DNA of 64,000 nucleotides from Hymenobacter lapidiphilus (GCF_003417065.2 NZ_QVLT01000003.1:154245-218244); one strand, 5' to 3'. Positions 25,577-34,151 are shown, counted from the first letter of the stretch. Numbers and translations: made by a program. Notes: generated by a model not told the origin, from the letters alone.

Positions 25577-26338
25577 ATGAAATTCATCGTTATAATTAGT
25601 AGTGCGCTGCTGGTAACCGGCACGGTAGTCGGCGCTACGGCACAGGATTTATCAGCCAGAACCACGCTCTACAAGTCCTCTCGGGACTCAGTGGTGCTGG
25701 AGCCAGCCTATGCCAGCTACCGGATTCAGCGTACTGGCGTGGCCGGCAAGTCGCAGCTGGATACGATTTTTTATGTGGCTTCCGGCCGCTTGCTAAAGGT
25801 TGTGCGTACTACGTGGCTGCCCACCGGAGACACGCTGACAGTAGTGGAGGGGCTGCGAGCCAATGGCCGGCCCCATTATGTGCGCCACGAGCTGGGCCGC
25901 AAGGCCCACGGGGAGTACCGCGGCTACGATGAGCGGGGGCGTTTGCAGCGTAAAGCTCAGTTTGAGCGCGGCAAGGAGCAAAGTGCTGAATGCTACTCCA
26001 AAAATGGGGCACTGGTTTCTTGCTCCCAGTATGCCTACACTGAGAAAATGCCGGAATTTCCGGGCGGTTTCCAGGCCATGCTGAGCTATATCGGCCGCAC
26101 GATGCGCTACCCCGGTAAGGCGCTGAGAGAGCAACGGCAGGGTAGGGTATTCCTCACGTTTGTGGTGGCTGAAACCGGGGAAGTCCGTTGCGCGCAAGTG
26201 ACGAAGGGCGTGTCGCCGGAGCTGGATGCCGAGGCCCTGCGCGTAATCGGGAGTATGCCCCGCTTCAAACCCGGTCAGCAAGACGGCGAAGCAGTGCCCG
26301 TTTATTTCACTGTACCAGTTACTTTCGCCATCAAATAA
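25577..26338 (+). CDS. Secreted protein, MORN/YwqK-like middle and TonB-like C-terminal domain (paralogue A)
   Basis: 253 residues. Signal peptide MKFIVIISSALLVTGTVVGATA. The middle (HELGRKAHGEYRGYDERGRLQRKAQFERGKEQ) is a MORN/YwqK-type repeat, and the C-terminus (MPEFPGGFQAMLSYIGRTMRYP...VFLTFVVAETGEVRCAQVTKG...VIGSMPRFKPGQQDGEAVPVYFTVPVTF) is a TonB C-terminal domain. It lacks the membrane anchor and proline linker of real TonB, so it is probably a periplasmic or surface protein. Duplicated as paralogue C at 27499. Confidence 0.82.
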   Translation: MKFIVIISSALLVTGTVVGATAQDLSARTTLYKSSRDSVVLEPAYASYRIQRTGVAGKSQLDTIFYVASGRLLKVVRTTWLPTGDTLTVVEGLRANGRPHYVRHELGRKAHGEYRGYDERGRLQRKAQFERGKEQSAECYSKNGALVSCSQYAYTEKMPEFPGGFQAMLSYIGRTMRYPGKALREQRQGRVFLTFVVAETGEVRCAQVTKGVSPELDAEALRVIGSMPRFKPGQQDGEAVPVYFTVPVTFAIK

Positions 26339-26364
26339 CTGCTGTTACGTAGTTTCCGTCTGCT

Positions 26365-26451
26365 GTAGGGGCGGGGCTTGTCCCTGCCCGCCATTCGCAC
26401 CGCTTCAACAATTATCGTTCAACGGCGGGCGGGGACAAGCCCCGCCCCTAC
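26365..26451. repeat. Palindromic GC-rich element, 28-bp arms
   Basis: Arms 26365-26392 and 26424-26451 (GTAGGGGCGGGGCTTGTCCC...) pair at 27 of 28 positions. Flanking TCTGCT / AGCAGA extends the symmetry. Shares GTAGGGGCGGGGCTT and the GTTCAAC loop with the element at 9229-9416. Confidence 0.85.
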
Positions 26452-26510
26452 AACGGGCGGCAAGCAGACAACAGTGCGTAATAGTATCGTTTAAGTTTAT
26501 ACCCATTGTG

Positions 26511-27305
26511 ATGAAGTATAAGTTGCTGCCATTCCTGCTCGCATTACTACTAGCCGCTGGCTCGCTGGCAGCAGCCCCATTGCCCGATAGCACGCGCATT
26601 GCGCGTAGCACGGAATATCAGGACCACCACTTTCGTCGCGCTGCCACTCCCGAGGGAGCCGCTTACCGGGTGGAAATTATGATGAAGGATAGCGCCCGGG
26701 GCGTAGCCAAAACGTATTCGCTGTCAAGCGGCAAACTCCATTCCTATAAAGCCTTCCTCAACCAGGCCCCGCGGATACGGCACGGCGCTTACCTGGAGTT
26801 TTACGAAAACGGCAAAACACGCCTGCAGGAGGTTTATGTACTGGGAATATTGCAGGGGGAGCGGCGAACCTACTATCCTACCGGGGAGTTGCGTCGGCGG
26901 GAGATGGTGGCCCCTGGCCAGCCCACTACGGGCGAGTGTTTTGGGCCTGATGGGGAGCCGGTGGCCTATTTTCCCTATATGCAAATGCCGGTTTATCCGG
27001 GCGAGCAGGCGGGGCTGTTGCAGGATATTGGCCGGAATACGGTGTACCCGAGACTGGCACTCCGGGCCAGAGCAGAAGGGGTTGTGATTGTGGGTTTTAC
27101 GGTTGGCAAGGATGGCAAAGTGCAGGATGTTGCGGCCGAGGAGCCGTCGGCGGATGCTTCCGTTGCGTTGCTGCAGGCATATACCCACTTGCAGGAAGCC
27201 GCGGTGCAGTCGGTTCGTAAGCTGAAGCCCTTCGTGCCGGGCCGCCGGGAGGGCGAAGTGGTCGAAGTGCGTTTCCGGGTGCCGGCCACGTTTAAAATCC
27301 TGTAG
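26511..27305 (+). CDS. Secreted MORN-like/TonB-C protein (paralogue B)
   Basis: 264 residues from ATG 26511, directly after an in-frame GTG. Signal peptide MKYKLLPFLLALLLAAGSLAAA. Middle region HGAYLEFYENGKTRLQEVYVLGILQGERRTYYPTGELRRREMV is MORN/YwqK-like; the end (YPRLALRARAEGVVIVGFTVGKDGKVQDVAAEEPSA...VRKLKPFVPGRREGEVVEVRFRVPATF) is TonB-C-like. More diverged than paralogues A and C. Confidence 0.8.
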   Translation: MKYKLLPFLLALLLAAGSLAAAPLPDSTRIARSTEYQDHHFRRAATPEGAAYRVEIMMKDSARGVAKTYSLSSGKLHSYKAFLNQAPRIRHGAYLEFYENGKTRLQEVYVLGILQGERRTYYPTGELRRREMVAPGQPTTGECFGPDGEPVAYFPYMQMPVYPGEQAGLLQDIGRNTVYPRLALRARAEGVVIVGFTVGKDGKVQDVAAEEPSADASVALLQAYTHLQEAAVQSVRKLKPFVPGRREGEVVEVRFRVPATFKIL

Positions 27306-27389
27306 CGCGAAATGCCATCCTCTTGCCTGAACAGGCGTCCAGTCCGGTTTGCAATTTTGCTGGTTTCAAACCAACCAAAAGGTCGAATT

Positions 27390-27475
27390 TTAGCCGGAAT
27401 ACGGCATTTTTGACCGTTTGGCCAGCCGGGTAAAGCGGGTGTTGTGCCGATTGGCACAGCGCCCGTTTTTTGCCC
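27390..27475 (+). repeat. Second copy of the alaS-terminator block
   Basis: TTTTAGCCGGAATACGGCATTTTTGACCGTTTGG followed by a hairpin (GCGGGTGTTGTGCC / GGCACAGCGCCCGT) and TTTTTT repeats the arrangement at 25465-25550, with point differences. It lies directly before paralogue C, as the first copy lies before paralogue A, so the duplication unit is hairpin plus gene. Confidence 0.75.
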
Positions 27476-27498
27476 CTTACGTTCACGTTTCGCTATCC

Positions 27499-28260
27499 AT
27501 GAAGTTTATCGTTATCATCAGTGGTGTCCTGCTGGCAACATGCGCGGCTGGCACGGCTACTGCCCAGGAAGCGCCAGTGAGAACCACTATTTATCAGATG
27601 TTTAAAGATTCAGTAGTTACAGCATCGTCTGATGCTGTTTACCGGATTCAGCGAACCCAAGTAGCTGGAAGGTCGCAGCTGGATAGCGTGTTTTACGTGG
27701 CCTCCAACCGCCTATACAGGGTGAAAACAATTACCTGGCAGCCCAACGGTGATACGCTGACTGTGGTAGAGGGCTGGCGCTCCAACGGGCAGACCGAATA
27801 TGTGAGCCACGAACTGGGTAATAAAACGCATGGCGAATACCGCGCTTACAATACCCAAGGGCGTTTGCAGAAGATAGCCCAATTCGACCACGGGAAGGAG
27901 CAGAGCGCCAAGTGCTTCTCAAAAACGGGCGCGCTGGTTTCCTGCAACCAGTACAAATACACCGAAAAGTTACCGGAGTTTCCGGGTGGCCAGCAGGCGC
28001 TGCTGGACTATATCGGCCGCACACTTCGCTACCCCACCGCGGCATTGAAGCAGAACTTGCAAGGCGTGGTGAAAACGGCATTTGTGGTAGCGGAAACAGG
28101 CGAAGTGCGCTGCCTGCAAATAAAGCAGGGCTTGTGGCCAGAGCTGGATGCCGAGGCCCTTCGCGTGCTGGCAAGTTTGCCCCGCTTTAAGCCCGGCCAG
28201 CAAAACGGTGAAACAGTGCCCGTTTATTTCACTTTGCCTATCACCTTCGCCATCGAATAA
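27499..28260 (+). CDS. Secreted MORN-like/TonB-C protein (paralogue C)
   Basis: 253 residues from ATG 27499 (MKFIVIISGVLLATCAAG), the same length as paralogue A and collinear over the whole sequence (KMFKDSVV, RIQRTQVAGRSQLDSVFYVAS, ELGNKTHGEYRAYNTQGRLQ, LPEFPGGQQALLDYIGRTLRYP). Sites differ enough to show that the duplication is not recent. Upstream hairpin is also duplicated. Confidence 0.83.
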   Translation: MKFIVIISGVLLATCAAGTATAQEAPVRTTIYQMFKDSVVTASSDAVYRIQRTQVAGRSQLDSVFYVASNRLYRVKTITWQPNGDTLTVVEGWRSNGQTEYVSHELGNKTHGEYRAYNTQGRLQKIAQFDHGKEQSAKCFSKTGALVSCNQYKYTEKLPEFPGGQQALLDYIGRTLRYPTAALKQNLQGVVKTAFVVAETGEVRCLQIKQGLWPELDAEALRVLASLPRFKPGQQNGETVPVYFTLPITFAIE

Positions 28261-28282
28261 TTTCCACCTCTCACCCTACAAT

Positions 28283-29260
28283 ATGCGCCTTTCTACGCTT
28301 CTATTGACTGCGGGCCTGCTTGCAGCGGGCCTCACCGCCGCTCCGGCTGCCCGGGCCCAGACGTTCACCGACCCTGGCGCCTACAACAACTTCATTGTGG
28401 GCGAGCAGCGGGCCATGCTCACAAAAAACCTGCGCTACATCAGCAAATCGGCCCACTCGACCAACGAGAAAAAGGTGGACGCCAAGCGCCAGGATCTGGT
28501 GAAGCAGACGGAACTCTCGCTGCAAAAGTTGGCCAAACTGCCCGCCTACAAGGACGATAAAGGATTCAAGGAGCAGACCACCGAAGCCTTTTACCAGCTG
28601 CTGAAGGTGTATTCGGAAGACTATAAGGCCGTGGATCTGCTGGCCGCCACCCGCACGGCCACCGTTGAAAACATGGAGCAGTATTTTCGGCTGCAGGAAG
28701 TGGCTGAACGCAAGATGCAGGTGGTGAACGATTCGGTGGATGCGGCCCAGCTGCGCTTCGCCCGCCGCCACGGCATGACCATTTCCGAGGACCCAGAGGG
28801 CCGGCGGCTGGCCCAGTACATGCGGCAGGTGTCGGAGGTGAATAGCTACCAGCACCAAGTGTACCTGGCCCAGTTCCGGATGGAGAAGGCCAGCGCCCGC
28901 CTCATCGATGCGCTCAACGCCCGCGACGCCAACGGCTTCGAACAGGCCCGCCAGCAGCTGGTTACCGACGCCCAGACGGCTGCCGCAGCCCTGAAACCCA
29001 TTGCGCCCTTCCGCGGCAAAGACGCCCGCTACCGCGACGCGGCCCGCAACCTGGTGAACTACTACGCCGGTTTTGCCACCACCCAAGGCCCCCAGATCCA
29101 GGAGCTGCTCACCCGCCAGGACCGCTTTACCAAGGCCGATGCCGACCGCATGAATGGCCTCGTGGGCGGCTACAATACCCAGAATAGCAAGCTGGTGAAT
29201 GCCTACAACCAGGCCGGCAACGCCTTCCAGGCCACCTACATCCCGGTATTCAACGATTAG
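28283..29260 (+). CDS. Secreted helical protein, function unknown (LIC11966-type?)
   Basis: 325 residues from ATG 28283. Signal peptide MRLSTLLLTAGLLAAGLTAAPAARA, then a largely alpha-helical protein (NFIVGEQRAMLTKNLRYISKSAHSTNEKKVDAKRQDLVKQTE, DALNARDANGFEQARQQLVTDAQTAA). It resembles proteins annotated as LIC11966-family surface proteins, but this is recall and not certain. It lies 22 nt past paralogue C and may be co-transcribed with it. Confidence 0.75.
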   Translation: MRLSTLLLTAGLLAAGLTAAPAARAQTFTDPGAYNNFIVGEQRAMLTKNLRYISKSAHSTNEKKVDAKRQDLVKQTELSLQKLAKLPAYKDDKGFKEQTTEAFYQLLKVYSEDYKAVDLLAATRTATVENMEQYFRLQEVAERKMQVVNDSVDAAQLRFARRHGMTISEDPEGRRLAQYMRQVSEVNSYQHQVYLAQFRMEKASARLIDALNARDANGFEQARQQLVTDAQTAAAALKPIAPFRGKDARYRDAARNLVNYYAGFATTQGPQIQELLTRQDRFTKADADRMNGLVGGYNTQNSKLVNAYNQAGNAFQATYIPVFND

Positions 29261-29296
29261 CGCGGCCCGGCGGGGGTTGCTAAGCGCTGAAAATAG

Positions 29297-29396
29297 AACG
29301 TCATGCTGAGCGCAGCGAAGCAGCCCGCAGGCTGATGTTGGAGTAGCAACCTAATGCTGAGCCCGCGGGCTGCTTCGTTGCGCTCAGCATGACGTT
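29297..29396. repeat. Palindromic element, 32-bp arms
   Basis: Arms 29297-29328 (AACGTCATGCTGAGCGCAGC...) and 29365-29396 pair at 31 of 32. The loop holds GCTGATGTTGGA, also in the loop at 13480-13578. Same family, so loop and arm conservation suggest common descent. Confidence 0.85.
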
Positions 29397-29478
29397 TCGG
29401 CTTACTCAACGAAGCGCGGCGCTACTGTAACATACCCGCTCGCAACTCCCCCGAACCTTAAGTATCTTCACGCCTGCA

Positions 29479-29520
29479 ATCAGTGAAATCAGCGCTGAAT
29501 CAGCGTAAATCTGTGATTAA
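29479..29520 (+). repeat. Degenerate AATCAGCG repeats before gatB
   Basis: AATCAGTGAAATCAGCGCTGAATCAGCGTAAATCTGTGATTAA consists of four imperfect 11-13 base units (AATCAGNG, AATCAGCG, AATCAGCG, AATCTGTG). It ends at the gatB start codon, so it may form the translation-initiation region or mark a mobile repeat remnant. Confidence 0.45.
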
Positions 29521-30981
29521 GTGATAGACGACAGCCTCAAAGCCAAATACCAGCCCGTCATCGGCCTCGAAGTACACGCCCAGCTGCTGACCCGCAGCAA
29601 GATGTACTCGGCCGACGAAAACGAGTACGGCGCCCTGCCCAACCATAACCTGAGCGTGATTACGCTCGGCCACCCCGGCACGCTGCCCAAAGTCAACCAC
29701 TCGGCCATCGAGTTTGCCATGAAAATGGGCCTGGCCACCAACTGCCACATCCGGCGCGACAACCTGTTCGCCCGCAAAAACTACTTCTACCCCGACCTGC
29801 CCAAGGGCTACCAGATAACCCAGGACAAAACGCCCATCTGCACCGACGGCCACGTGGAAATCCGCCTTGCTGATGGCGCTACCAAGCAAATCGGCGTCAC
29901 GCGCATCCACATGGAGGAGGACGCGGGCAAGAGCATGCACTTGGCCGGCGAAACGGAAACGCTCGTGGATTTGAACCGGGCCGGCGTGCCGCTCATCGAA
30001 ATCGTGAGCGAGCCCGACATCCGCAACTCGGAGGAAGCCTACGCCTACCTGGCCGAAATCAAGAAGCTGGTGGAGTACCTCGGCATCTGCGACGGCAACA
30101 TGGAGGAAGGCTCTTTGCGCTGCGACGCCAACGTGAGCGTGATGCTACACGGGGCCGCCGAGTTCGGGGTGAAGGTGGAGGTGAAGAACATGAACTCGTT
30201 CCGCAACGTGCAGCGGGCTATTGAGTACGAGATTGAGCGCCAGATTCTGCTGCTCGAAGCCGGCGAGGTAATCGACAGCCAGACCCGCGGCTTCGATGCC
30301 CCAACCGGCACCACCGTCGGCCAGCGCAGCAAGGAAACGCTCAACGACTACCGCTATTTCCCCGAGCCCGACCTGCCGCCCGTCATCATTGATGATGCCT
30401 GGCTGCACCGCATGCAGGAGCAGATGCCGGCGCTGCCCCAGCAGCTCTACGCCCGCTTCACCGGCGAGCTGGGCCTCTCGGACTACGACGCCTCGGTGCT
30501 GACGGCTGAGAAGGATCTGGCCCTGTATTTCGACGAGCTGACCCGCCTGACGCCCAACGCCAAAGCCGCCGCCAACTGGGTAACCGGCCCCGTGAAAGCC
30601 TACCTCAACGAGCGCGCCCTCACCCTCGACCAGTTCCCGCTCACGACTCAGCATCTGGCCGACATCATCGGGCTCATCGACGAGAACAAGGTGGGCCAGT
30701 CGGTGGCCAGCAAGCAGCTGCTCCCGTATCTGCTCGAAAACCCCACCCAAACCGCCGCCGCTGCCGCCGCAGCCCAGGGCCTGCTGCAGCAGTCGGATGC
30801 CGGGGCGCTGGAAGCCATGATTCGGCAGGTGCTCGACGCCAACCCGGCCAAGGTGGCCGAGTACCGCGCCGGCAAAAAGAGCCTCACCGGTATGTTTATG
30901 GGCGAACTGATGAAGCTGACCGGCGGCAAAGCCAACCCCAAAATGGCCAACCAGCTGCTGCGCCAGCATCTGGACGGTTAG
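29521..30981 (+). CDS. gatB: Asp-tRNA(Asn)/Glu-tRNA(Gln) amidotransferase subunit B
   Basis: 486 residues. Conserved openings YQPVIGLEVHAQLLTRSKMYS and GHPGTLP, then GYQITQDKTPI, the GVTRIHMEEDAGKSMH segment, PEPDLPPV, and a C-terminal YqeY-like tail (MGELMKLTGGKANPKMANQLLRQHL). GatB forms the tRNA-dependent transamidase with GatA and GatC, which are not in the window. Translation starts at a GTG immediately after a TAA. Expected start: family begins near this residue. Confidence 0.95.
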   Translation: MIDDSLKAKYQPVIGLEVHAQLLTRSKMYSADENEYGALPNHNLSVITLGHPGTLPKVNHSAIEFAMKMGLATNCHIRRDNLFARKNYFYPDLPKGYQITQDKTPICTDGHVEIRLADGATKQIGVTRIHMEEDAGKSMHLAGETETLVDLNRAGVPLIEIVSEPDIRNSEEAYAYLAEIKKLVEYLGICDGNMEEGSLRCDANVSVMLHGAAEFGVKVEVKNMNSFRNVQRAIEYEIERQILLLEAGEVIDSQTRGFDAPTGTTVGQRSKETLNDYRYFPEPDLPPVIIDDAWLHRMQEQMPALPQQLYARFTGELGLSDYDASVLTAEKDLALYFDELTRLTPNAKAAANWVTGPVKAYLNERALTLDQFPLTTQHLADIIGLIDENKVGQSVASKQLLPYLLENPTQTAAAAAAAQGLLQQSDAGALEAMIRQVLDANPAKVAEYRAGKKSLTGMFMGELMKLTGGKANPKMANQLLRQHLDG

Positions 30982-31065
30982 CACTGACGATAATGCGTAC
31001 AACCACCTGCCAGCCAAAGCGGTGCGAAGCTTCTCCTGCCGGTAGTAATACCGCCGGACGGCGCT

Positions 31066-31611
31066 TTGCGGCACTTAGGCTGCAGTGGTTGTACCGTTTC
31101 TGCACTGTTGCTCCTGGTGCTGCTCGGCAGCTGCCAGCGGCTGGGCGCTCCGGCTACGCCCGGTGCGGCCAGCCAAAACCGGCGCGACAACCGCCCGGCC
31201 TCGCCCGATTTCAGCCTGCCAACTGCCGACGGAAAGCAATTGGACCTAAGTAGCCTGCGCGGCAGCTACGTGCTGCTCGATTTCCGGACCGCCGATTGTG
31301 CCGACTGCCAGGCCGAAAACGCCAACCTGCGCAAGATTTACGGCCAGTTTCACCACCGCGGGCTCGTTATTGTGAGCGTGTGGCTTGATGCTGACCAAGT
31401 CGCCGGGCACGCTGCCGCCGACTCCCTGCGCGCTGTGCGCTGGCTTCAGGTGTTCGACTCTGAAGGGCCGCAGGCGGGTACTGCCAAGGCCTACGAGGTG
31501 AAGCAGCTGCCCACCGCCGTGCTGCTCGACCCGCGGGGCTACGAGCTGGCCCGCAACCTGCGCGGCCGCGACCTGGGCCAGAAAATTTCAGAATATATTC
31601 CGCTCGACTAA
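31066..31611 (+). CDS. TlpA/AhpC-type thiol protein, lipoprotein
   Basis: 181 residues. Only a TTG start is in frame at 31066 (other frames have ATG). The lipoprotein signal is LLLLVLLGSCQR with the lipid cysteine at about residue 23. A thioredoxin-like domain follows: LLDFRTADCADCQAEN, whose CxxC is C-A-D-C, and the cis-Pro region KQLPTAVLLDPRG. It may assist envelope thiol chemistry. It lies 84 nt after gatB. Confidence 0.82.
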   Translation: MRHLGCSGCTVSALLLLVLLGSCQRLGAPATPGAASQNRRDNRPASPDFSLPTADGKQLDLSSLRGSYVLLDFRTADCADCQAENANLRKIYGQFHHRGLVIVSVWLDADQVAGHAAADSLRAVRWLQVFDSEGPQAGTAKAYEVKQLPTAVLLDPRGYELARNLRGRDLGQKISEYIPLD

Positions 31612-31795
31612 CCGGGACGAGCCGGATTCCAGACCAGGTATCCGGCCAGGGCCGGGAACCCGGGGCGGCCGGCCGCAGTTGCACGCCTACCTACCTGGCC
31701 CTCTTCCGGGCAAAATCGGCAACTTGCGCCTTGTTTCAGGGTCCTTGCCCCGTATTCCGGCCTATCTCTGGGCTGGTTCGCTTTCTGCTTAACCA

Positions 31796-32956
31796 ATGAA
31801 CATGAAGAGCCTGCTCTATTTTGGTGCCCTGCTGGGCATGACTAATGCCTGCAACAAGAACGCCACGCCTACCACAGTCGGCTCCGCCGATGCTGCCAGC
31901 TATGAGCTGAGTGGCCAGCTCCAGAATGCCCCGGTGGGTACCAAGGTGTACCTGGCCGAGCTGGGCGAAACCCAGTTCGTGTCGCGCGACACGGCTACTG
32001 TTAACGAGAAAGGCGAGTTTACCTTTAAGGGGCCGATGACCGAAGCCGGCCTGTACCAAGTGAAGACCACTGACCAGAACCAGGCGCTGGTGGTACTCGG
32101 TCCCGGCCAGCGGATACAGCTCGCCGGCGACGCCCAGAAGCTGCCCACCACTTACACGGTGCAGGGCTCGCCCGATTCGGAGCTGCTGCGCCAGATAAAT
32201 ATGGCTGCCGAAGCCAACCAACAGCAGCTGCAGCAGGCCATGCCGCGCCTGGAGCAGCGCTACGCCGCCGCCGCTCAGGCCGGCCGCATCGATTCGATGC
32301 AGGTCATTCAGGCCCGGGCTGAAGCCCTGCAGCGCCGGGGCCAGCAGCAAATGTTGCAGCTGGTACGCCAGAACCCGGGATCCATTGTAGCGGGCTTCGT
32401 GATGGCCAACGTGCTCAACCCCGACGAGAACTTCGCCTTGGCCGACTCGGTCGCCACAGTGCTGAAGACTTCGGCCCCCAACTCGCGCTACACCAAGGCG
32501 CTGGCCACCCGCCTCGACGGCCTGCGCACTACCGCCTCGGGCGCTACGGCCCCCGAAATCAGCCTGCCCACGCCCCAAGGACCACCGTTGGCGCTTACCA
32601 GCCTGCGCGGTAAGTATGTGCTGATTGATTTCTGGGCCAGCTGGTGCGGCCCCTGCCGCCAGGAAAACCCCAATATCGTGCGGGCCTACAACAAGTATAA
32701 AAACGCGGGCCCGGGCTTCGAAATCTACGGGGTTTCATTCGATCAGGACCGGGCCAAGTGGCTGAAAGCCATTCAGGCCGATGGCTTGGTCTGGAAGCAG
32801 GTTTCGGACCTGAAAGGCTGGGAGTCGGCGGCCGGCCAGACTTACGGCATCAAGTCCATTCCCTTCTCTATTCTGCTCGATCCGCAGGGCCGCATCGTAG
32901 GTAAAAATCTGCGTGGCGCCGAGCTGGATGCCAAGCTGGCTTCGGTATTGAAGTAA
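31796..32956 (+). CDS. TlpA-family disulfide reductase with DUF4369, lipoprotein
   Basis: 386 residues. Lipoprotein signal MKSLLYFGALLGMTNAC. A DUF4369 beta domain (about residues 38-130: YELSGQLQNAPVGTKVYLAE) precedes a helical linker (QQLQQAMPRLEQRY) and a TlpA thioredoxin domain with FWASWCGPCRQENPNIV (CGPC) near residue 280. These Bacteroidota proteins act in envelope thiol redox. Downstream of the related TTG-start gene; a bidirectional hairpin follows. Confidence 0.93.
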   Translation: MNMKSLLYFGALLGMTNACNKNATPTTVGSADAASYELSGQLQNAPVGTKVYLAELGETQFVSRDTATVNEKGEFTFKGPMTEAGLYQVKTTDQNQALVVLGPGQRIQLAGDAQKLPTTYTVQGSPDSELLRQINMAAEANQQQLQQAMPRLEQRYAAAAQAGRIDSMQVIQARAEALQRRGQQQMLQLVRQNPGSIVAGFVMANVLNPDENFALADSVATVLKTSAPNSRYTKALATRLDGLRTTASGATAPEISLPTPQGPPLALTSLRGKYVLIDFWASWCGPCRQENPNIVRAYNKYKNAGPGFEIYGVSFDQDRAKWLKAIQADGLVWKQVSDLKGWESAAGQTYGIKSIPFSILLDPQGRIVGKNLRGAELDAKLASVLK

Positions 32957-32968
32957 GAAAGAGGTAAA

Positions 32969-33018
32969 CCCACAACGAAAATGGCCAGTCGCATAAGCGG
33001 CTGGCCGTTTTCGTTGTG
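32969..33018. terminator. Bidirectional terminator
   Basis: Stem CCCACAACGAAAATGGCCAG / CTGGCCGTTTTCGTTGTGGG (one mismatch) plus a short inner stem, between the TlpA gene and the convergent gene at 33123-33974. T and A tracts within the stem. Confidence 0.8.
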
Positions 33019-33122
33019 GGCAGCTGTTCTTCGCAACTTGGGTTAACTAGTAAGGCCGTCATGATGAGCTTGCCGACATGACGGACGGGTTGGTCTTAGC
33101 GACTTCCTAAACAGTTTCGGGG

Positions 33123-33974
33123 TCAGACTCCAAACATCCGCTGCACCGATTGCCAGAGCTTCTTTTTGCGGCCGGCGTCGTATTCGAGCATCTCAATTTC
33201 GCTGGCTCCGAGGAAGGCCGTGTCGCCGTAGAGTAGTACGGGCTCGTAGGGCTGGGTGGTGTACACGGCCACATCGAGCAGGTTTTTACCGAACGCCAGA
33301 AACTGCCGGGCGCCCAGGTGCTGGCGGAGGCTGCACAGGGCTACCGGGTAGGAGTCGTGCTCCACGTTCACCAGCACTACGTCTTCCATAATCAGGCGCA
33401 GCGCCTTGAGCAGATTGTTGAGAAACACGTTGCGCGGCAGCTTACGGAATTGCGCTTCGGGTAAGCGCACCAGAATTACGAGGCCGCCGAAGTTGCTGCC
33501 CAGCGTAGAAAACGGGATATGCGCCACCGGCGACTGGGTGGGCGTAGGCTGCACCCGACCCGGCTGCGAGGGTGGAGCCGCCGGAGCCGCCGGCAGCGGG
33601 GCCAGCGTGAGCGTTACGGCTGCGTGGCCCGCCATGGCCGAATCCGGCGTAACGGCTGGCGCCACCGGTGCAGCTGCGGTTACTACCGGAGCCGGAGCCG
33701 GAGCCGGATGCGGTGACACTGAGGCAGGTGTGGCAGCAATTACTGGCGCTACGGCCGGCGGCATTGGCGGGAGCGGGGCTGGTGCGGGCTTGGCCATGGC
33801 CGGCGGAGCAGCCGGCTGCCCCGTCGGCTGGGGCACAACGGCCGACACCAAGGGAGCCGGGGCAGCGGCCGACGCATCTGCTGGCTGGAGCGCGGCAGTG
33901 GGTTCCGACACTACGTATAGGGAGGCCTCCGTGTAGAAGTTCTGGAAGAAGGCGAGCGTTGCGGCGTTGTCCAT
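33123..33974 (-). CDS. Candidate DNA polymerase III psi-like (HolD-fold) protein with Pro/Ala linker
   Basis: 283 residues: a short N-terminal segment (MDNAATLAFFQNFYTEASLYVV), a 130-residue Pro/Ala-rich linker, then a folded end (about 155-283): GGLVILVRLPEAQFRKLPRNVFLNNLLKALRLIMEDVVLVNVE, LRQHLGARQFLAFGKNL, and GRKKKLWQSVQRMFG. The strand-helix-strand order and the final K.LW..Q.MF resemble HolD / uracil-DNA-glycosylase-fold psi subunits of Bacteroidota. Family assignment is inference; the protein is surely conserved at least in its C-terminal part. Confidence 0.6.
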   Translation of the reverse strand: MDNAATLAFFQNFYTEASLYVVSEPTAALQPADASAAAPAPLVSAVVPQPTGQPAAPPAMAKPAPAPLPPMPPAVAPVIAATPASVSPHPAPAPAPVVTAAAPVAPAVTPDSAMAGHAAVTLTLAPLPAAPAAPPSQPGRVQPTPTQSPVAHIPFSTLGSNFGGLVILVRLPEAQFRKLPRNVFLNNLLKALRLIMEDVVLVNVEHDSYPVALCSLRQHLGARQFLAFGKNLLDVAVYTTQPYEPVLLYGDTAFLGASEIEMLEYDAGRKKKLWQSVQRMFGV

Positions 33975-34030
33975 GCGAAAGAGCAGAGTAGAGGCGTAGG
34001 GGCAATTTACGTATTCCCGAACGACGATAA

Positions 34031-34073
34031 AAAAACCTCAGCCCGCGAAACCGAAGTATTTCGCGGGCTGAGG
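34031..34073 (-). terminator. Terminator of the thioesterase gene
   Basis: Stem AACCTCAGCCCGCGAAA / TTTCGCGGGCTGAGGTT (perfect), 8-nt loop. It lies downstream of the gene at 34152-34703, with an A-run at the plus-strand 5' side (T-run on the minus strand). Confidence 0.82.
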
Positions 34074-34151
34074 TTGAATTACGTTGGCAACGGAGTAGTA
34101 GAGATCCTTCGACAGGCGTACGCCAGATGATGCATCACTACTACTAACCAC

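Noticed and set aside
33510..33930. Gly/Ala-rich frame opposite the Pro/Ala linker
   Set aside because: Complement of the linker codons of the HolD-like gene; low complexity only.
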